A DNA stretch of 64,000 nucleotides, taken from assembly GCF_013201705.1 (NCBI RefSeq), contig NZ_CP053837.1, forward strand, positions 1,860,001 to 1,924,000. The letters run 5' to 3'. Position numbers and translations under genes: made by a program. The notes beneath the pieces are model-generated. The model saw only the letters and a list, made by a program, of their open reading frames with translations, ran no database searches and was not told the DNA's origin. This document shows, in pieces, positions 1 to 7,842 of this stretch (position 1 is the first letter of the stretch; the number at the start of each line of letters is the position of its first letter). The stretch is from Aliarcobacter faecis. Its GTDB lineage: Bacteria; Campylobacterota; Campylobacteria; Campylobacterales; Arcobacteraceae.

Positions 1-415
1 AAAACAGATGCAAATGGGAGTTGCTGTTGTTGATATAAAATCTTGTGTTGCTTTTTGGGGAATACAATGTGATGCCTGTTATAGAGCCTGTCCAATTTTA
101 GGAGAGGCTATAGAGATAGTTTATGAAAAAAATGAACGAACAGGAAAACATGCATTTTTAAAACCAGTTGTAAATACAGATATTTGTACAGGTTGTGGGC
201 TTTGTGAAAAAGCCTGTATTACTGAAAAACCAGCAATTTTTGTACTTCCACGAGAAGTTGCTCTTGGAAAAGCAGGAGACCACTATATTAAAGGTTGGGA
301 TGAAGAAGATGAAAAAAGAGTAAAAAATGCAACAATAGAGAAAACAAAAACAAATATCAATAAAAAGAATGCAATAGATTCGCTAAATAGTGATATGAAG
401 GATTTATTAGAATGA
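1..415 (+). CDS. napG: NapG, ferredoxin-type quinol dehydrogenase subunit (3' part)
   Basis: C-terminal 137 or so residues of the NapG iron-sulfur protein, which with NapH passes electrons from menaquinol to the periplasmic nitrate reductase NapAB. The frame is open to the first base of the window, so the gene starts outside and the ATG at 8 is internal. Visible are a cysteine cluster with CVAFWGIQCDACYRACP and a classical [4Fe-4S] motif CTGCGLCEKACI, as expected for the last clusters of NapG. The stop overlaps the start of napH by four bases, so translation is probably coupled. The order napG-H-B-F-L-D is the arrangement typical of Campylobacterota. The C-terminal tail is lysine and asparagine rich and is not part of the conserved fold. 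Confidence 0.93.
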   Translation, partial: KQMQMGVAVVDIKSCVAFWGIQCDACYRACPILGEAIEIVYEKNERTGKHAFLKPVVNTDICTGCGLCEKACITEKPAIFVLPREVALGKAGDHYIKGWDEEDEKRVKNATIEKTKTNINKKNAIDSLNSDMKDLLE

Positions 416-1215
416 AAAAGTATAGATTTTTAATAGCTAGAAGATTTACACAAATCTCTATTTTAGTTCTTTATAGTCTTGCAAATATATATGGAATAAA
501 TATCTTAATGGGAAATTTAAGTGCCTCATTAATTTTTGAAAAAATTCCATTAAGTGACCCTTTTGCAGTACTTCAAATGTTATTTGCAGGTGCAATATTA
601 TCTTTTGATATTTTACTAGGTGCTTTTTTAGTAGCTATATTTTACTTTATTCTTGGAGGACGAGCATTTTGTTCTTGGGTATGCCCTGTAAATATAATAA
701 CAGATTTTGCAAATTATTTAAGAAGAAAGTTTAATTTCCAACAAATTCAGAAGAATCAACCAGCATCAAGAAATATTAGATACTGGGCAGTTGCACTTAC
801 TTTGATTTTATCAATAGTTACAGGAGTAACAGCATTTGAACTTGTATCTCCTGTATCTATGGTACATAGAGGAATAATATTTGGTCTTGGATTTGGTTGG
901 GCTACAATTTTAGTAATATTTTTGTTTGATCTATTTGTTTTAAAAAATGGTTGGTGTGGGCATATTTGTCCTCTTGGTGGATTTTATTCACTAATTGGAA
1001 GATTTAGCCTAATTAGAGTTCATCACGACCACGAAAAATGTACTGCTTGTATGAAATGTAAGGTTGTTTGTCCTGAAGTTCAAGTACTTCATATGATTAC
1101 AAAATCAAGTGAGCCTGTATTACAAGAGTGTACTTCTTGTGCTAGATGTGTTGAAGTGTGCGACGATGATGCACTTAATTTTTCAATAAGAAACTATATA
1201 AAGGATAAAAAATGA
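412..1215 (+). CDS. napH: NapH, membrane quinol dehydrogenase ferredoxin subunit
   Basis: Membrane partner of NapG. The 267-residue protein has about four hydrophobic helices (near residues 10-35, 60-90, 120-150 and 160-185). Two CX3CP motifs (CSWVCP near residue 87 and CGHICP near 182) flank the third and fourth helices, and a cytoplasmic tail carries two [4Fe-4S] motifs, CTACMKCKVVCP near 210 and CTSCARCVEVC near 240. This is the standard NapH architecture. Its role is oxidation of menaquinol and delivery of electrons to NapG. It overlaps napG by four bases and napB by four bases, so it sits in one tightly packed transcription unit. Confidence 0.95.
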   Translation: MKKYRFLIARRFTQISILVLYSLANIYGINILMGNLSASLIFEKIPLSDPFAVLQMLFAGAILSFDILLGAFLVAIFYFILGGRAFCSWVCPVNIITDFANYLRRKFNFQQIQKNQPASRNIRYWAVALTLILSIVTGVTAFELVSPVSMVHRGIIFGLGFGWATILVIFLFDLFVLKNGWCGHICPLGGFYSLIGRFSLIRVHHDHEKCTACMKCKVVCPEVQVLHMITKSSEPVLQECTSCARCVEVCDDDALNFSIRNYIKDKK

Positions 1216-1814
1216 AGTTAGGAAAATTAACTTTAAGTCTATTTGTAGCTGCGATAGTTACAACAATTAGCTTTGCTGCAACAAAAACTATAAAAGATGA
1301 TTCTATTGGTCTTAGACAAGATACTTTATTCTCTGAAGATAAAGTTGTAAGTGATGAGACAAAATATGGGACAGATCCAGCTGGTGGAAGTACAAAAATT
1401 AAAAGAGCATTTGAAAATGCTCCACCTATGATTCCACATGATACAGAAGGAATGCTTCCTATTACAATAGATAATAACCAATGTACAGCTTGTCATGATC
1501 CAGCTGTTGCAGAATCAATGGGAGCAACTCCTATTCCAAAATCTCACTTTACAAGCTTTAGAGAAGCGGTTGCTATTGCTAAAGATGGTAATTTAGAAAG
1601 AGATGGAAAAGAAGTAGCAAATAGTAGTGATTTAAAACCTATTATTAAACCTTTAGATCATTTATCAAATGCAAGATTTAACTGTTCAGCTTGCCATGCT
1701 CCACAATCTAATAGTGTAAATGTTCCAAAAAACAACTTTGCACCAGAATTTAGAAGTAGCGATTTAAATGATAAATCAAACTTAATTGATGTTGTAACAG
1801 AAGGTGTAAAATAA
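1212..1814 (+). CDS. napB: NapB, diheme cytochrome c electron-transfer subunit of nitrate reductase
   Basis: Small periplasmic subunit that passes electrons to the catalytic NapA. The 200-residue protein begins with a Sec signal peptide (hydrophobic residues about 6-22, ending in SFAA). It has exactly two heme c binding motifs, CTACH near residue 91 and CSACH near residue 158, as in all NapB proteins. The YGTDPAGG stretch and the MIPHD segment before the first heme match the family. Its start overlaps the napH stop, and napF begins two bases after its stop. The catalytic gene napA would lie upstream of napG, outside the window. Confidence 0.95.
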   Translation: MKLGKLTLSLFVAAIVTTISFAATKTIKDDSIGLRQDTLFSEDKVVSDETKYGTDPAGGSTKIKRAFENAPPMIPHDTEGMLPITIDNNQCTACHDPAVAESMGATPIPKSHFTSFREAVAIAKDGNLERDGKEVANSSDLKPIIKPLDHLSNARFNCSACHAPQSNSVNVPKNNFAPEFRSSDLNDKSNLIDVVTEGVK

Positions 1815-1815
1815 A

Positions 1816-2301
1816 ATGCAAAGAAGAGAGCTTTTTAGCTCTCTTGCAAAACCTTTTAAAACAAAAGAAAAGCAAGAAACAGCTATAAGACCACCCTATT
1901 TTAAAGATATTAATCTTTTTTTGACAAACTGTATAGAGTGTAAAACTAAAGATTGTGAAAAAGTTTGTGAAGAGAGTATTATAAAAATTCTCAATGATGG
2001 TACACCAATACTTGATTTTTCAAATTCAGGTTGTACATATTGTAATTTATGTGCAGAAGCTTGTAAAAATAAGGTTTTAGATATAGAGTATAAAAAGCAA
2101 ATTGAAGCTAAAATAGATATTGATGTATTATCTTGTCTATCTTGGCAAAGTACAATGTGTTTTTCCTGTAAAGACCCTTGTTTAGATGATGCCATAAATT
2201 TTTTAGGGATGTTTCGTCCAAGTATAAATACAAATTGTACATCTTGTGGATTTTGTATAAAAGTTTGTCCAACAAATGCAATAAAGGTAAGTAGTTTATG
2301 A
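1816..2301 (+). CDS. napF: NapF, cytoplasmic ferredoxin-type maturation protein
   Basis: A 161-residue cytoplasmic protein with several [4Fe-4S] cysteine clusters: CIECKTKDCEKVC, CTYCNLCAEAC, a third irregular cluster with CFSCKDPC, and CTSCGFCIKVCP at the C-terminus. NapF is not part of the quinol dehydrogenase; it is thought to act in the cytoplasm on NapA before export, in cluster loading or maturation. The N-terminal MQRRELF is typical of NapF. It starts one base after the napB stop codon and overlaps the start of napL by four bases. Confidence 0.92.
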   Translation: MQRRELFSSLAKPFKTKEKQETAIRPPYFKDINLFLTNCIECKTKDCEKVCEESIIKILNDGTPILDFSNSGCTYCNLCAEACKNKVLDIEYKKQIEAKIDIDVLSCLSWQSTMCFSCKDPCLDDAINFLGMFRPSINTNCTSCGFCIKVCPTNAIKVSSL

Positions 2302-3263
2302 AATTTTTAAAATATATTTTATTTTTTGTTTTTATTTTAAATCTATATTCAAATGATATAAAAGAGTTAAATCCTAAATTCTCTTTAAAAGCTAGTGGTG
2401 GAGTTACAAACTTAGTTTTAAAGGAGAATCTTCTTCTAGCTTCAACAACTGCTAGTAGTGTTGATATTTTTGATATAGAGAAAAAAGAGTTAATAAAAAA
2501 GATTGAAATAGAGAAAATCAAAGATTTTACAAATCAAGCAATTGATAGTAAGGTTTATAGTACAGATATAATAGATAATAAAATTCTAATTTTATCTCAA
2601 GGTCAAAGTGGAGGAAGAGATATTTTTATCTATGAAAATGAAAAATTAGAAAATATCATAAGCCATAAAGATAGACTTTTTATAGCTTATGCAAAGTTTT
2701 TAGATAGCCAAAATATAATCTATGCACTTTTATCGAATCAAATTTATATATATAATATAAAAGAGAAGAGAATTTTAAATGAGTTACAAATTTCTCAATC
2801 CTCTTTTTCTCACTTTGTTTTAAATGAAAAGAAAGATACTCTTTTTGTTGCAGATGAGAGTGGAATAATTTCACAAATTGATATTAAAACCTTTAAAAAA
2901 ACAAAAACTTTTAAAGGACAAAATGTTGATAGAGTTTTTCAAGTTGATGTAAAAAAAGATAGATTACTAACAGCTGGACAAGATAGAAGGGTTGCTATTT
3001 ACAATTTTGGTTTTTCTAAACCTTACTATTTAAGTACAAATTTTTTAATATATACAGGAGCTTTAAGTCCTAGCTCAAACAAAGCAGCTTTCTGTTTTGA
3101 TGAACAAAATAGTGTTGCTGTCTTTGATACAAATTCAAAAGAGATTTTATATAAACTTATAAACAATAAAGCAATTTTGACAAATATTTTATTCTTAAAT
3201 GAAGATGAACTTTTTGTCGCAAGTGATGACGAACATATAAACTTTTATAATTTAAAGGAGTAA
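2298..3263 (+). CDS. napL: NapL, periplasmic beta-propeller-like protein of the nap operon
   Basis: A 321-residue protein with a short N-terminal signal peptide (hydrophobic residues about 4-17) and a series of short repeats resembling WD40/quinoprotein blades (VDIFDIEKKEL, FIYENEKLE, IYNIKEKRI and others). Its position between napF and napD and its size match NapL, a gene found in the nap operons of Campylobacterota whose exact biochemical role is not settled. Sequence identity within this family is low, so the call leans on gene order. It overlaps napF by four bases; napD follows after a four-base gap with a good ribosome binding site (AAGGAG). Confidence 0.88.
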   Translation: MKFLKYILFFVFILNLYSNDIKELNPKFSLKASGGVTNLVLKENLLLASTTASSVDIFDIEKKELIKKIEIEKIKDFTNQAIDSKVYSTDIIDNKILILSQGQSGGRDIFIYENEKLENIISHKDRLFIAYAKFLDSQNIIYALLSNQIYIYNIKEKRILNELQISQSSFSHFVLNEKKDTLFVADESGIISQIDIKTFKKTKTFKGQNVDRVFQVDVKKDRLLTAGQDRRVAIYNFGFSKPYYLSTNFLIYTGALSPSSNKAAFCFDEQNSVAVFDTNSKEILYKLINNKAILTNILFLNEDELFVASDDEHINFYNLKE

Positions 3264-3267
3264 AAAA

Positions 3268-3654
3268 ATGAATATTTCAAGTATAGTTGTACAAACTCTA
3301 CCAAAGTATCTTGATAGTGTTATAGAAAATCTAAAAAAATCTGGTGTTTGTGATTATCATATGCATGATGAAAAAGGAAGAATAATTATTACTATTGAAG
3401 GTGAAAATGTAGAAGAGGAGCTAAAAAAACTAAAAGTTATTGAAGCAATTCCATACATTGGTAGTGCAGATATGCAGATGAGTTATAGCGAAGAGGAGTT
3501 AGCTAGCCACATGCAAGTATTAGAAAATTCTGATGCTGTTCCAAAAGTTTTAAATGATAAAGATGTAAGAGTTGAAGATATTGTTTATCATGGTGATTTA
3601 AAAAGAAAAGATTTAATAGGTTTCGCAAAACAGTTTGATGAAACAGGAAAATAA
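3268..3654 (+). CDS. napD: NapD, cytoplasmic chaperone for NapA export
   Basis: NapD binds the twin-arginine signal peptide of NapA and holds back export until the molybdenum cofactor is inserted. The first 80 or so residues show the family signature: NISSIVVQTLPKYLDSVIE at the N-terminus (ferredoxin-like fold, beta-alpha-beta) and IEAIPYIGSADM with the following beta strand. At 128 residues it is somewhat longer than the roughly 85-110 residues usual for NapD, with an acidic extension at the C-terminus. It is preceded by AAGGAG and is the last recognised gene of the nap operon. Confidence 0.9.
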   Translation: MNISSIVVQTLPKYLDSVIENLKKSGVCDYHMHDEKGRIIITIEGENVEEELKKLKVIEAIPYIGSADMQMSYSEEELASHMQVLENSDAVPKVLNDKDVRVEDIVYHGDLKRKDLIGFAKQFDETGK

Positions 3655-3655
3655 T

Positions 3656-4099
3656 ATGCAATTTAATAGTGGTAATTTTTTAATAGAGACTATTGTACCA
3701 ATAGATGAACTTATAGTTTCAAGAACCGATTTAAAAGGAATAATTACTTATGCAAATGAAACTTTTGCAGAAATTTCAGGTTATAGTATTGATGAACTTA
3801 TAGGAAAATCACATAATATTGTAAGACATCCTGATATGCCAAAATCTATTTTCAAAGAGCTTTGGGAAGATTTACAAACAAAAGGGAAATGGAGTGGTTT
3901 TGTAAAAAATCTTAGAAAAGATAGTGGATTTTATTGGGTTTATGCTGAAATCTCAGGTGTTTTAAAAGATGGGAAAATTGTAGAGTATAAATCAATTAGA
4001 ACACCAATATCTTTTGAAGAAAAAAAGAAATTTCAGCTTTTTTATGATGAGTTAAAAATTAAAAATAATGAAAAAATAAGGAAAGTTAGCTATGAATAA
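3656..4099 (+). CDS. Single PAS-domain sensor protein (energy-taxis type)
   Basis: A 147-residue protein made almost entirely of one PAS domain. The core reads SRTDLKGIITYANETFAEIS followed by GYSIDELIGKSHNIVRHPDM and a GFYWVYAEISGV strand, very close to the PAS domains of Aer and of CetB, the separate FAD-PAS partner of the bipartite energy-taxis receptor in Campylobacter. There is no output domain. An in-frame ATG at 3635 would overlap napD; the ATG at 3656 has AGGAAA at a good distance and is chosen. The gene begins one base after the napD stop, so it is probably co-transcribed with the nitrate reductase genes, which fits a redox sensor. FAD binding is an inference. Confidence 0.8.
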   Translation: MQFNSGNFLIETIVPIDELIVSRTDLKGIITYANETFAEISGYSIDELIGKSHNIVRHPDMPKSIFKELWEDLQTKGKWSGFVKNLRKDSGFYWVYAEISGVLKDGKIVEYKSIRTPISFEEKKKFQLFYDELKIKNNEKIRKVSYE

Positions 4100-4121
4100 C
4101 AACCTAAGACTAAGCTTTTGA

Positions 4122-4130
4122 TGATATAAT
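4122..4130 (+). promoter_or_regulatory. Extended -10 promoter for the PAS-GGDEF-EAL gene
   Basis: The sequence TGATATAAT is a perfect extended -10 element of the sigma-70 type used in Campylobacterota, where a conserved -35 box is usually missing. It lies about 33 bases before the start codon at 4163, and AAGGAA serves as ribosome binding site. Confidence 0.65.
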
Positions 4131-4162
4131 ATCCGAATTTTAAAAATAAAATAAGGAAAAAA

Positions 4163-5782
4163 ATGTCTAATCTTATTAAATCAGAAAATCTTCTTAAACT
4201 AATTACAGAAAATCTTCCTGATTTATTATGGATTAAAGATTTAAATAGAAATTATATCTATGCAAATGATGCTACTTGCAAAATGTTTTTAAATGCTCTT
4301 CCAGAAGATGCTATTGGGAAAAATGACCTATATTTTGTACAAAAAGAGAGAGATAGATTTTCAAATAGTCCAAATTGGCATACTTTTGGAGAAAATTGTC
4401 AAGAATCTGATTTAGAAGTTTTAGAAAAGCTTGAAGCAATTACAGTAAAAGAGTGTGGAACAATAAGAGGTGTTTTAAGACACTTTGAAATAAACAAAGC
4501 CCCTTTTTATAATGAAGAAGGTAAAGTAATCGGGATTATTGGGATTGCTAGAGATATAACTTCTCAAGCAATTTTAGAAGAAGAAAACTACAAATTAACA
4601 TATTATGATTTACTTACAAAATTACCAAATAGACAAAAAATACTTTTAGATATTTTAAAAACCAATCCAAAAGCTTGTATGATTTTTAATATAGATGGAT
4701 TTAGAGAGGTAAATGACTTTTTTGGAATTTATAATGCAGATAAAATTCTTCAAGAAGTAGCTAATAGATTTTTTTCAAATAGATTAAAAGCTTATAGAGT
4801 TGGTGGAGATGAATTTGCAATTACTTATTATGATAATTTTTCTTATGATGAATTAAAAGAAAAAGCTTTCCAAATTTTATCTATACTTGAAAATGAAGAG
4901 TATTTAATAGAAGATAAAACTATATCTTTAGGTTTTTCTGTTGGAATAGCAAAAGCAAGTAATAGACTTCTTTCAAAAGCTGATATTGCTGTAAGTATGG
5001 CAAAAAATTCACATGAAACAGTATTTATTTATAATGAAGATGAGAAGATTGAAGAGAAATATAAAGATAATATAAATATGGCTTATGAGATAAAAAAAGC
5101 TCTTGCAGAAGATAGAATTATCTGTTTTTATCAACCAATTGTGAATGTAAATGATAGTGAAATCTTAGCTTATGAAACTCTTGTAAGACTAAAAGACTCA
5201 AATGGAAATATAATTTCCCCTTTTAAATTCTTAAATTTCTCAAAAAAGATAAAGTTATATCATAAAATCTCACAAAGAGTTATTTTAAATGCCTGTAATA
5301 CTTTTAAAAGAAAAAGAGATTTTTTCTCTATAAATTTATCTATTGATGATATAAAAAATAAAGAGACAGTTGATTTTATAATTAAAACTTTAAAAAAAAC
5401 AAGAACTGCTTCAAGAGTTACTTTTGAAATTTTAGAATCAGAAGGAATTGAAAACTATGATGAAGTTTTAGATTTTATAAATAAAGTAAAACTTATTGGA
5501 GCAAAAATAGCAATAGATGATTTTGGAAGTGGATATTCAAATTTTGAACACCTTTTAAAATTAAATGTTGATTATATAAAAATTGATGGCTCTTTAATAA
5601 AAAATATAACTTCAAATGAAAAACAAAAAATTATTATTGAGACAATCTCAAGCTTTGCAAAAAAGATAGGAATAAAAACTGTTGCTGAATTTGTTGAAAC
5701 TCAAGAGATTTTTAACCACTTAAAAGAGTTAGAAATAGATTTTGCACAAGGTTATTATATAGGTAAACCTAAACAGTTATGA
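4163..5782 (+). CDS. PAS-GGDEF-EAL protein, c-di-GMP turnover
   Basis: A 539-residue soluble protein. An N-terminal PAS domain (about residues 10-135, with LLWIKDLNRNYIYANDATC) is followed by a GGDEF diguanylate cyclase domain (about 148-295; YRVGGDEFAI is canonical) and an EAL phosphodiesterase domain (about 310-539). In the EAL domain the signature is ETL instead of EAL, but the catalytic glutamate is kept, and so are the INLS, FEILESE, AIDDFGSGYS, DYIKIDGS, VAEFVE and FAQGYYIGKP elements, so phosphodiesterase activity is likely. No RxxD inhibitory site precedes the GGDEF motif. Both activities could therefore exist, with the PAS domain setting the balance. The last four bases overlap the next gene. 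Confidence 0.9.
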   Translation: MSNLIKSENLLKLITENLPDLLWIKDLNRNYIYANDATCKMFLNALPEDAIGKNDLYFVQKERDRFSNSPNWHTFGENCQESDLEVLEKLEAITVKECGTIRGVLRHFEINKAPFYNEEGKVIGIIGIARDITSQAILEEENYKLTYYDLLTKLPNRQKILLDILKTNPKACMIFNIDGFREVNDFFGIYNADKILQEVANRFFSNRLKAYRVGGDEFAITYYDNFSYDELKEKAFQILSILENEEYLIEDKTISLGFSVGIAKASNRLLSKADIAVSMAKNSHETVFIYNEDEKIEEKYKDNINMAYEIKKALAEDRIICFYQPIVNVNDSEILAYETLVRLKDSNGNIISPFKFLNFSKKIKLYHKISQRVILNACNTFKRKRDFFSINLSIDDIKNKETVDFIIKTLKKTRTASRVTFEILESEGIENYDEVLDFINKVKLIGAKIAIDDFGSGYSNFEHLLKLNVDYIKIDGSLIKNITSNEKQKIIIETISSFAKKIGIKTVAEFVETQEIFNHLKELEIDFAQGYYIGKPKQL

Positions 5783-6165
5783 CAAAATTAATAGGTATTA
5801 TTTTTTTACTCTTCTCTTTTTTTTCTAACTCTTACTCTGATGATATTTATAAAGCCTTTGCAGTTGCAATATATGATGAAAATAAAATGGGTGAGAATAT
5901 TCAGCATAAAACAACTACTCAAAATGATTATAATGGTATTTGTTATGTAAAGATAGCGATTTTTGGGAAAATATCAAATAACTCAAAAATTGAAGTAAAT
6001 ATAGGAAACTCTATAGGGAACTTTCAAGAAAAAATCCCTATAACAAATAATAAAAATATTGTGATAGGTTATGAATATAGTTTTAAATTCTATACTGTAA
6101 CAAAGGGTCATATTGAAGTAAAAGTAGATAATAAACTTTATGATTCTAAAGTTTTTGTAAAATAA
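5779..6165 (+). CDS. Small exported protein of unknown function
   Basis: I do not recognise this 128-residue protein. It begins with a clear Sec signal peptide (hydrophobic residues 4-17, likely cleavage after SNSYS) and continues with alternating polar and hydrophobic segments suggesting an all-beta, immunoglobulin-like fold of about 105 residues. There is one cysteine in the mature part (YNGICYVKI) and no lipobox. Its start overlaps the end of the PAS-GGDEF-EAL gene by four bases, so the two are probably translated together. A periplasmic binding or sensing role linked to the c-di-GMP protein is possible, but this rests only on the overlap. Confidence 0.7.
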   Translation: MTKLIGIIFLLFSFFSNSYSDDIYKAFAVAIYDENKMGENIQHKTTTQNDYNGICYVKIAIFGKISNNSKIEVNIGNSIGNFQEKIPITNNKNIVIGYEYSFKFYTVTKGHIEVKVDNKLYDSKVFVK

Positions 6166-6243
6166 TTTTTACTAAATTCCAAATTTTATTTATAAACATA
6201 GCAATAAAATAGCATTTTTTAAGTTTCAAAATTGTATTATTTC

Positions 6244-6426
6244 AACGATCAAGAGATTTTACCTTTTACACTTATCTCTCCTTAGTAAAAAATGTTTCAT
6301 TTTTTGGGTAAAATCTCTGTCAAAAAGGTCGTTCTCTCCAATTGGGTTTTATATTGTATTTTTTTTAATATTTTTTTAATAAAACTCAATAAAAAAAGGG
6401 AAAGTTTAAAACTTTCCCTTTTTTTT
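6244..6426 (+). ncRNA. Candidate structured small RNA with two C/U-rich loops
   Basis: This gene-free stretch folds strongly on paper. AACGATC at 6244-6250 pairs with GGTCGTT at 6327-6333. GAGATTTTACC at 6253-6263 pairs perfectly with 6307-6317. AAAAAATG at 6287-6294 pairs with CATTTTTT at 6298-6305. A second arm pairs 6341-6352 with 6379-6390 (12 pairs, one G-U), and an intrinsic terminator follows. A TATTAT box at 6235-6240 could start it, giving a transcript of about 180 bases. The heptamer TCTCTCC occurs twice (6275-6281 and 6333-6339), in regions left mostly unpaired, and could pair with Shine-Dalgarno sequences. The length also fits 6S RNA, but I cannot see a clear 6S central bubble. 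Transcription is inferred. Confidence 0.5.
6391..6426. terminator. Bidirectional intrinsic terminator
   Basis: GGGAAAGTT at 6398-6406 pairs with AACTTTCCC at 6410-6418. Seven A residues precede the stem and eight T residues follow it, so the structure can stop transcription in both directions. It would end serS on the minus strand (stop at 6446) and the candidate small RNA on the plus strand. Confidence 0.85.
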
Positions 6427-6445
6427 ATATCTCTAAAATTTTATT

Positions 6446-7687
6446 TTATTTTAAATATGGTTTTAATACCTCTGGAATAGTAACACTTCCATCTTCATTT
6501 TGATAATTTTCCATAATAGCTAACAGTGTTCTTCCAACAGCTAAACTAGAACCATTTAAAGTATGAACAAAAATATTTTTCTTATCATCTTTATATCTTA
6601 TTTTTGCTCTTCTTGCTTGAAAATCTCTTGTATTTGAAATAGATGAAATCTCTCTATACTTATTTTGACCTGGTAACCAAACCTCTAAATCTATTGTAAC
6701 TGCTGCACTAAATCCTAAATCTCCTGTACAAAGTTGTACTTTTTGATGACAAAGCCCTAAAGAGCTTAATAAATCACTAGCAGTTTGAACCATCTTTTCA
6801 AATACCTCATCAGATTGTTCAGCAGATGTAATAGCAACCATTTCAACCTTATCAAACTGGTGTTGTCTTATAAGTCCTCTTGTATCTCGCCCTGCACTTC
6901 CTGCTTCTTTTCTAAAACAAGGTGTATATGATGTAAGAAGTAAAGGTAGCTCATTTTTAGATAAAATCTCATCATTATAAAGATTTGTAAGACTAACTTC
7001 TGCTGTTGGAATAAGATATAAATCTTCACCCTCTATTTTAAATAAATCATCAGCAAATTTTGGAAGTTGCCCTGTTCCTAAAAGTGAATTTGAGTTTGCC
7101 ATAAATGGTACATACCACTCATTAAATCCTCTTTCTCTATTAAAATCAAGCATATAATTTATTAAAGCTCTCTCTAATCTTGCTCCATCGCCTTTAAGTG
7201 CTGTAAATCTTGATTTTGCAAGCTTTACTCCTCTTTCAAAATCTAGCCAATCACAAGATAAATCCCAATGCTCTTTAGGAGTAAAAGAGAAAGTTGGTTT
7301 AGTACCAACTACTTCCAAAACTACATTTTCATTCTCATCAGCTCCAAAAGGAACACCCTCATCTGGTAGATTTGGAACTCCTAAAACAATATTTGAAAGT
7401 TGCTCTTCTAGGTTTCTAACCTCATCTTCAAATTCTTGTTTTTTAGTTTTTAAACTATTAATTTTTTCTTGAAGCTCACTAGTATCAAGATTCTCTTTTT
7501 TATATCTAGGAAACTCTTTAGTTAACAAATTTTGTTCAGCTGTTACTTCTTCCATAATTTGTCTTTTTTGTTTTGTTGTTAAAGCTAAAGTTTTAAGATT
7601 TTCTAAAACTTCATTTGAAACTCCTTTTTTTTGTAAAGAAAGGCTAGTTTTTTCAAACTCATTTTGTAGTAATTTTATATCTATCAT
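6446..7687 (-). CDS. serS: Seryl-tRNA synthetase
   Basis: Class II aminoacyl-tRNA synthetase that charges tRNA-Ser and tRNA-Sec with serine. The 413-residue protein has the N-terminal tRNA-binding coiled coil (about residues 25-100, rich in K, E, Q and L) and the catalytic core with motif 2 ([20 protein letters not shown]) and motif 3 near the C-terminus ([19 protein letters not shown]). [10 protein letters not shown] is the family serine-binding TXE region. Length is close to the usual 415-430. The gene stands alone, with its own promoter upstream and a shared terminator downstream. Confidence 0.97.
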   Translation of the reverse strand: MIDIKLLQNEFEKTSLSLQKKGVSNEVLENLKTLALTTKQKRQIMEEVTAEQNLLTKEFPRYKKENLDTSELQEKINSLKTKKQEFEDEVRNLEEQLSNIVLGVPNLPDEGVPFGADENENVVLEVVGTKPTFSFTPKEHWDLSCDWLDFERGVKLAKSRFTALKGDGARLERALINYMLDFNRERGFNEWYVPFMANSNSLLGTGQLPKFADDLFKIEGEDLYLIPTAEVSLTNLYNDEILSKNELPLLLTSYTPCFRKEAGSAGRDTRGLIRQHQFDKVEMVAITSAEQSDEVFEKMVQTASDLLSSLGLCHQKVQLCTGDLGFSAAVTIDLEVWLPGQNKYREISSISNTRDFQARRAKIRYKDDKKNIFVHTLNGSSLAVGRTLLAIMENYQNEDGSVTIPEVLKPYLK

Positions 7688-7713
7688 ATTAACTCTTTAT
7701 ATAATTTTTGGCG

Positions 7714-7719
7714 ATTATA
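7714..7719 (-). promoter_or_regulatory. -10 box of serS
   Basis: Read on the minus strand this is TATAAT, about 27 bases upstream of the serS start codon, in the position expected for the housekeeping promoter. Confidence 0.6.
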
Positions 7720-7765
7720 TCCAAAAAACAAACCATTTAGGCTGAAATAAATCTCTACAATTAAT

Positions 7766-7817
7766 ATGCAACTAAGTTGCATTTTATTAGAATTCATTTT
7801 TGCAACTTAGTTGCAAT
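7766..7817. promoter_or_regulatory. Pair of 15-bp palindromic operators before the TonB receptor
   Basis: TGCAACTAAGTTGCA at 7767-7781 and TGCAACTTAGTTGCA at 7801-7815 are palindromes around one central base and are exact reverse complements of each other. Their centres are 34 bp apart. The second copy sits just upstream of a TATATTAT -10-like stretch (about 7823-7830), so a bound protein would block the promoter. They do not look like Fur boxes. The cognate regulator is unknown; a homodimeric repressor is inferred. Confidence 0.7.
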
Positions 7818-7842
7818 AATTATATATTATAAAAGGAACATA

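Noticed and set aside
2108-2521. Minus-strand open frames opposite napF, napL and other genes
   Set aside because: They are AT-rich shadows of well-supported genes, lack start signals and show no family features.
3635-3655. Earlier ATG for the PAS protein
   Set aside because: It overlaps napD and lacks a ribosome binding site, whereas the ATG at 3656 has one.
6244-6426. Naming the structured RNA as 6S RNA
   Set aside because: The size fits, but the large central bubble with its closing pairs could not be recognised by eye, so only a generic small RNA call is made.
6292-6480. 62-residue plus-strand open frame between the small exported protein gene and serS
   Set aside because: It has no ribosome binding site, low-complexity composition, and lies across the hairpins and terminator of the candidate RNA and into the end of serS.
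7777-7842. Longer N-terminus of the TonB receptor
   Set aside because: It would begin inside the first operator region and hide the signal peptide; the ATG at 7843 has a good ribosome binding site.
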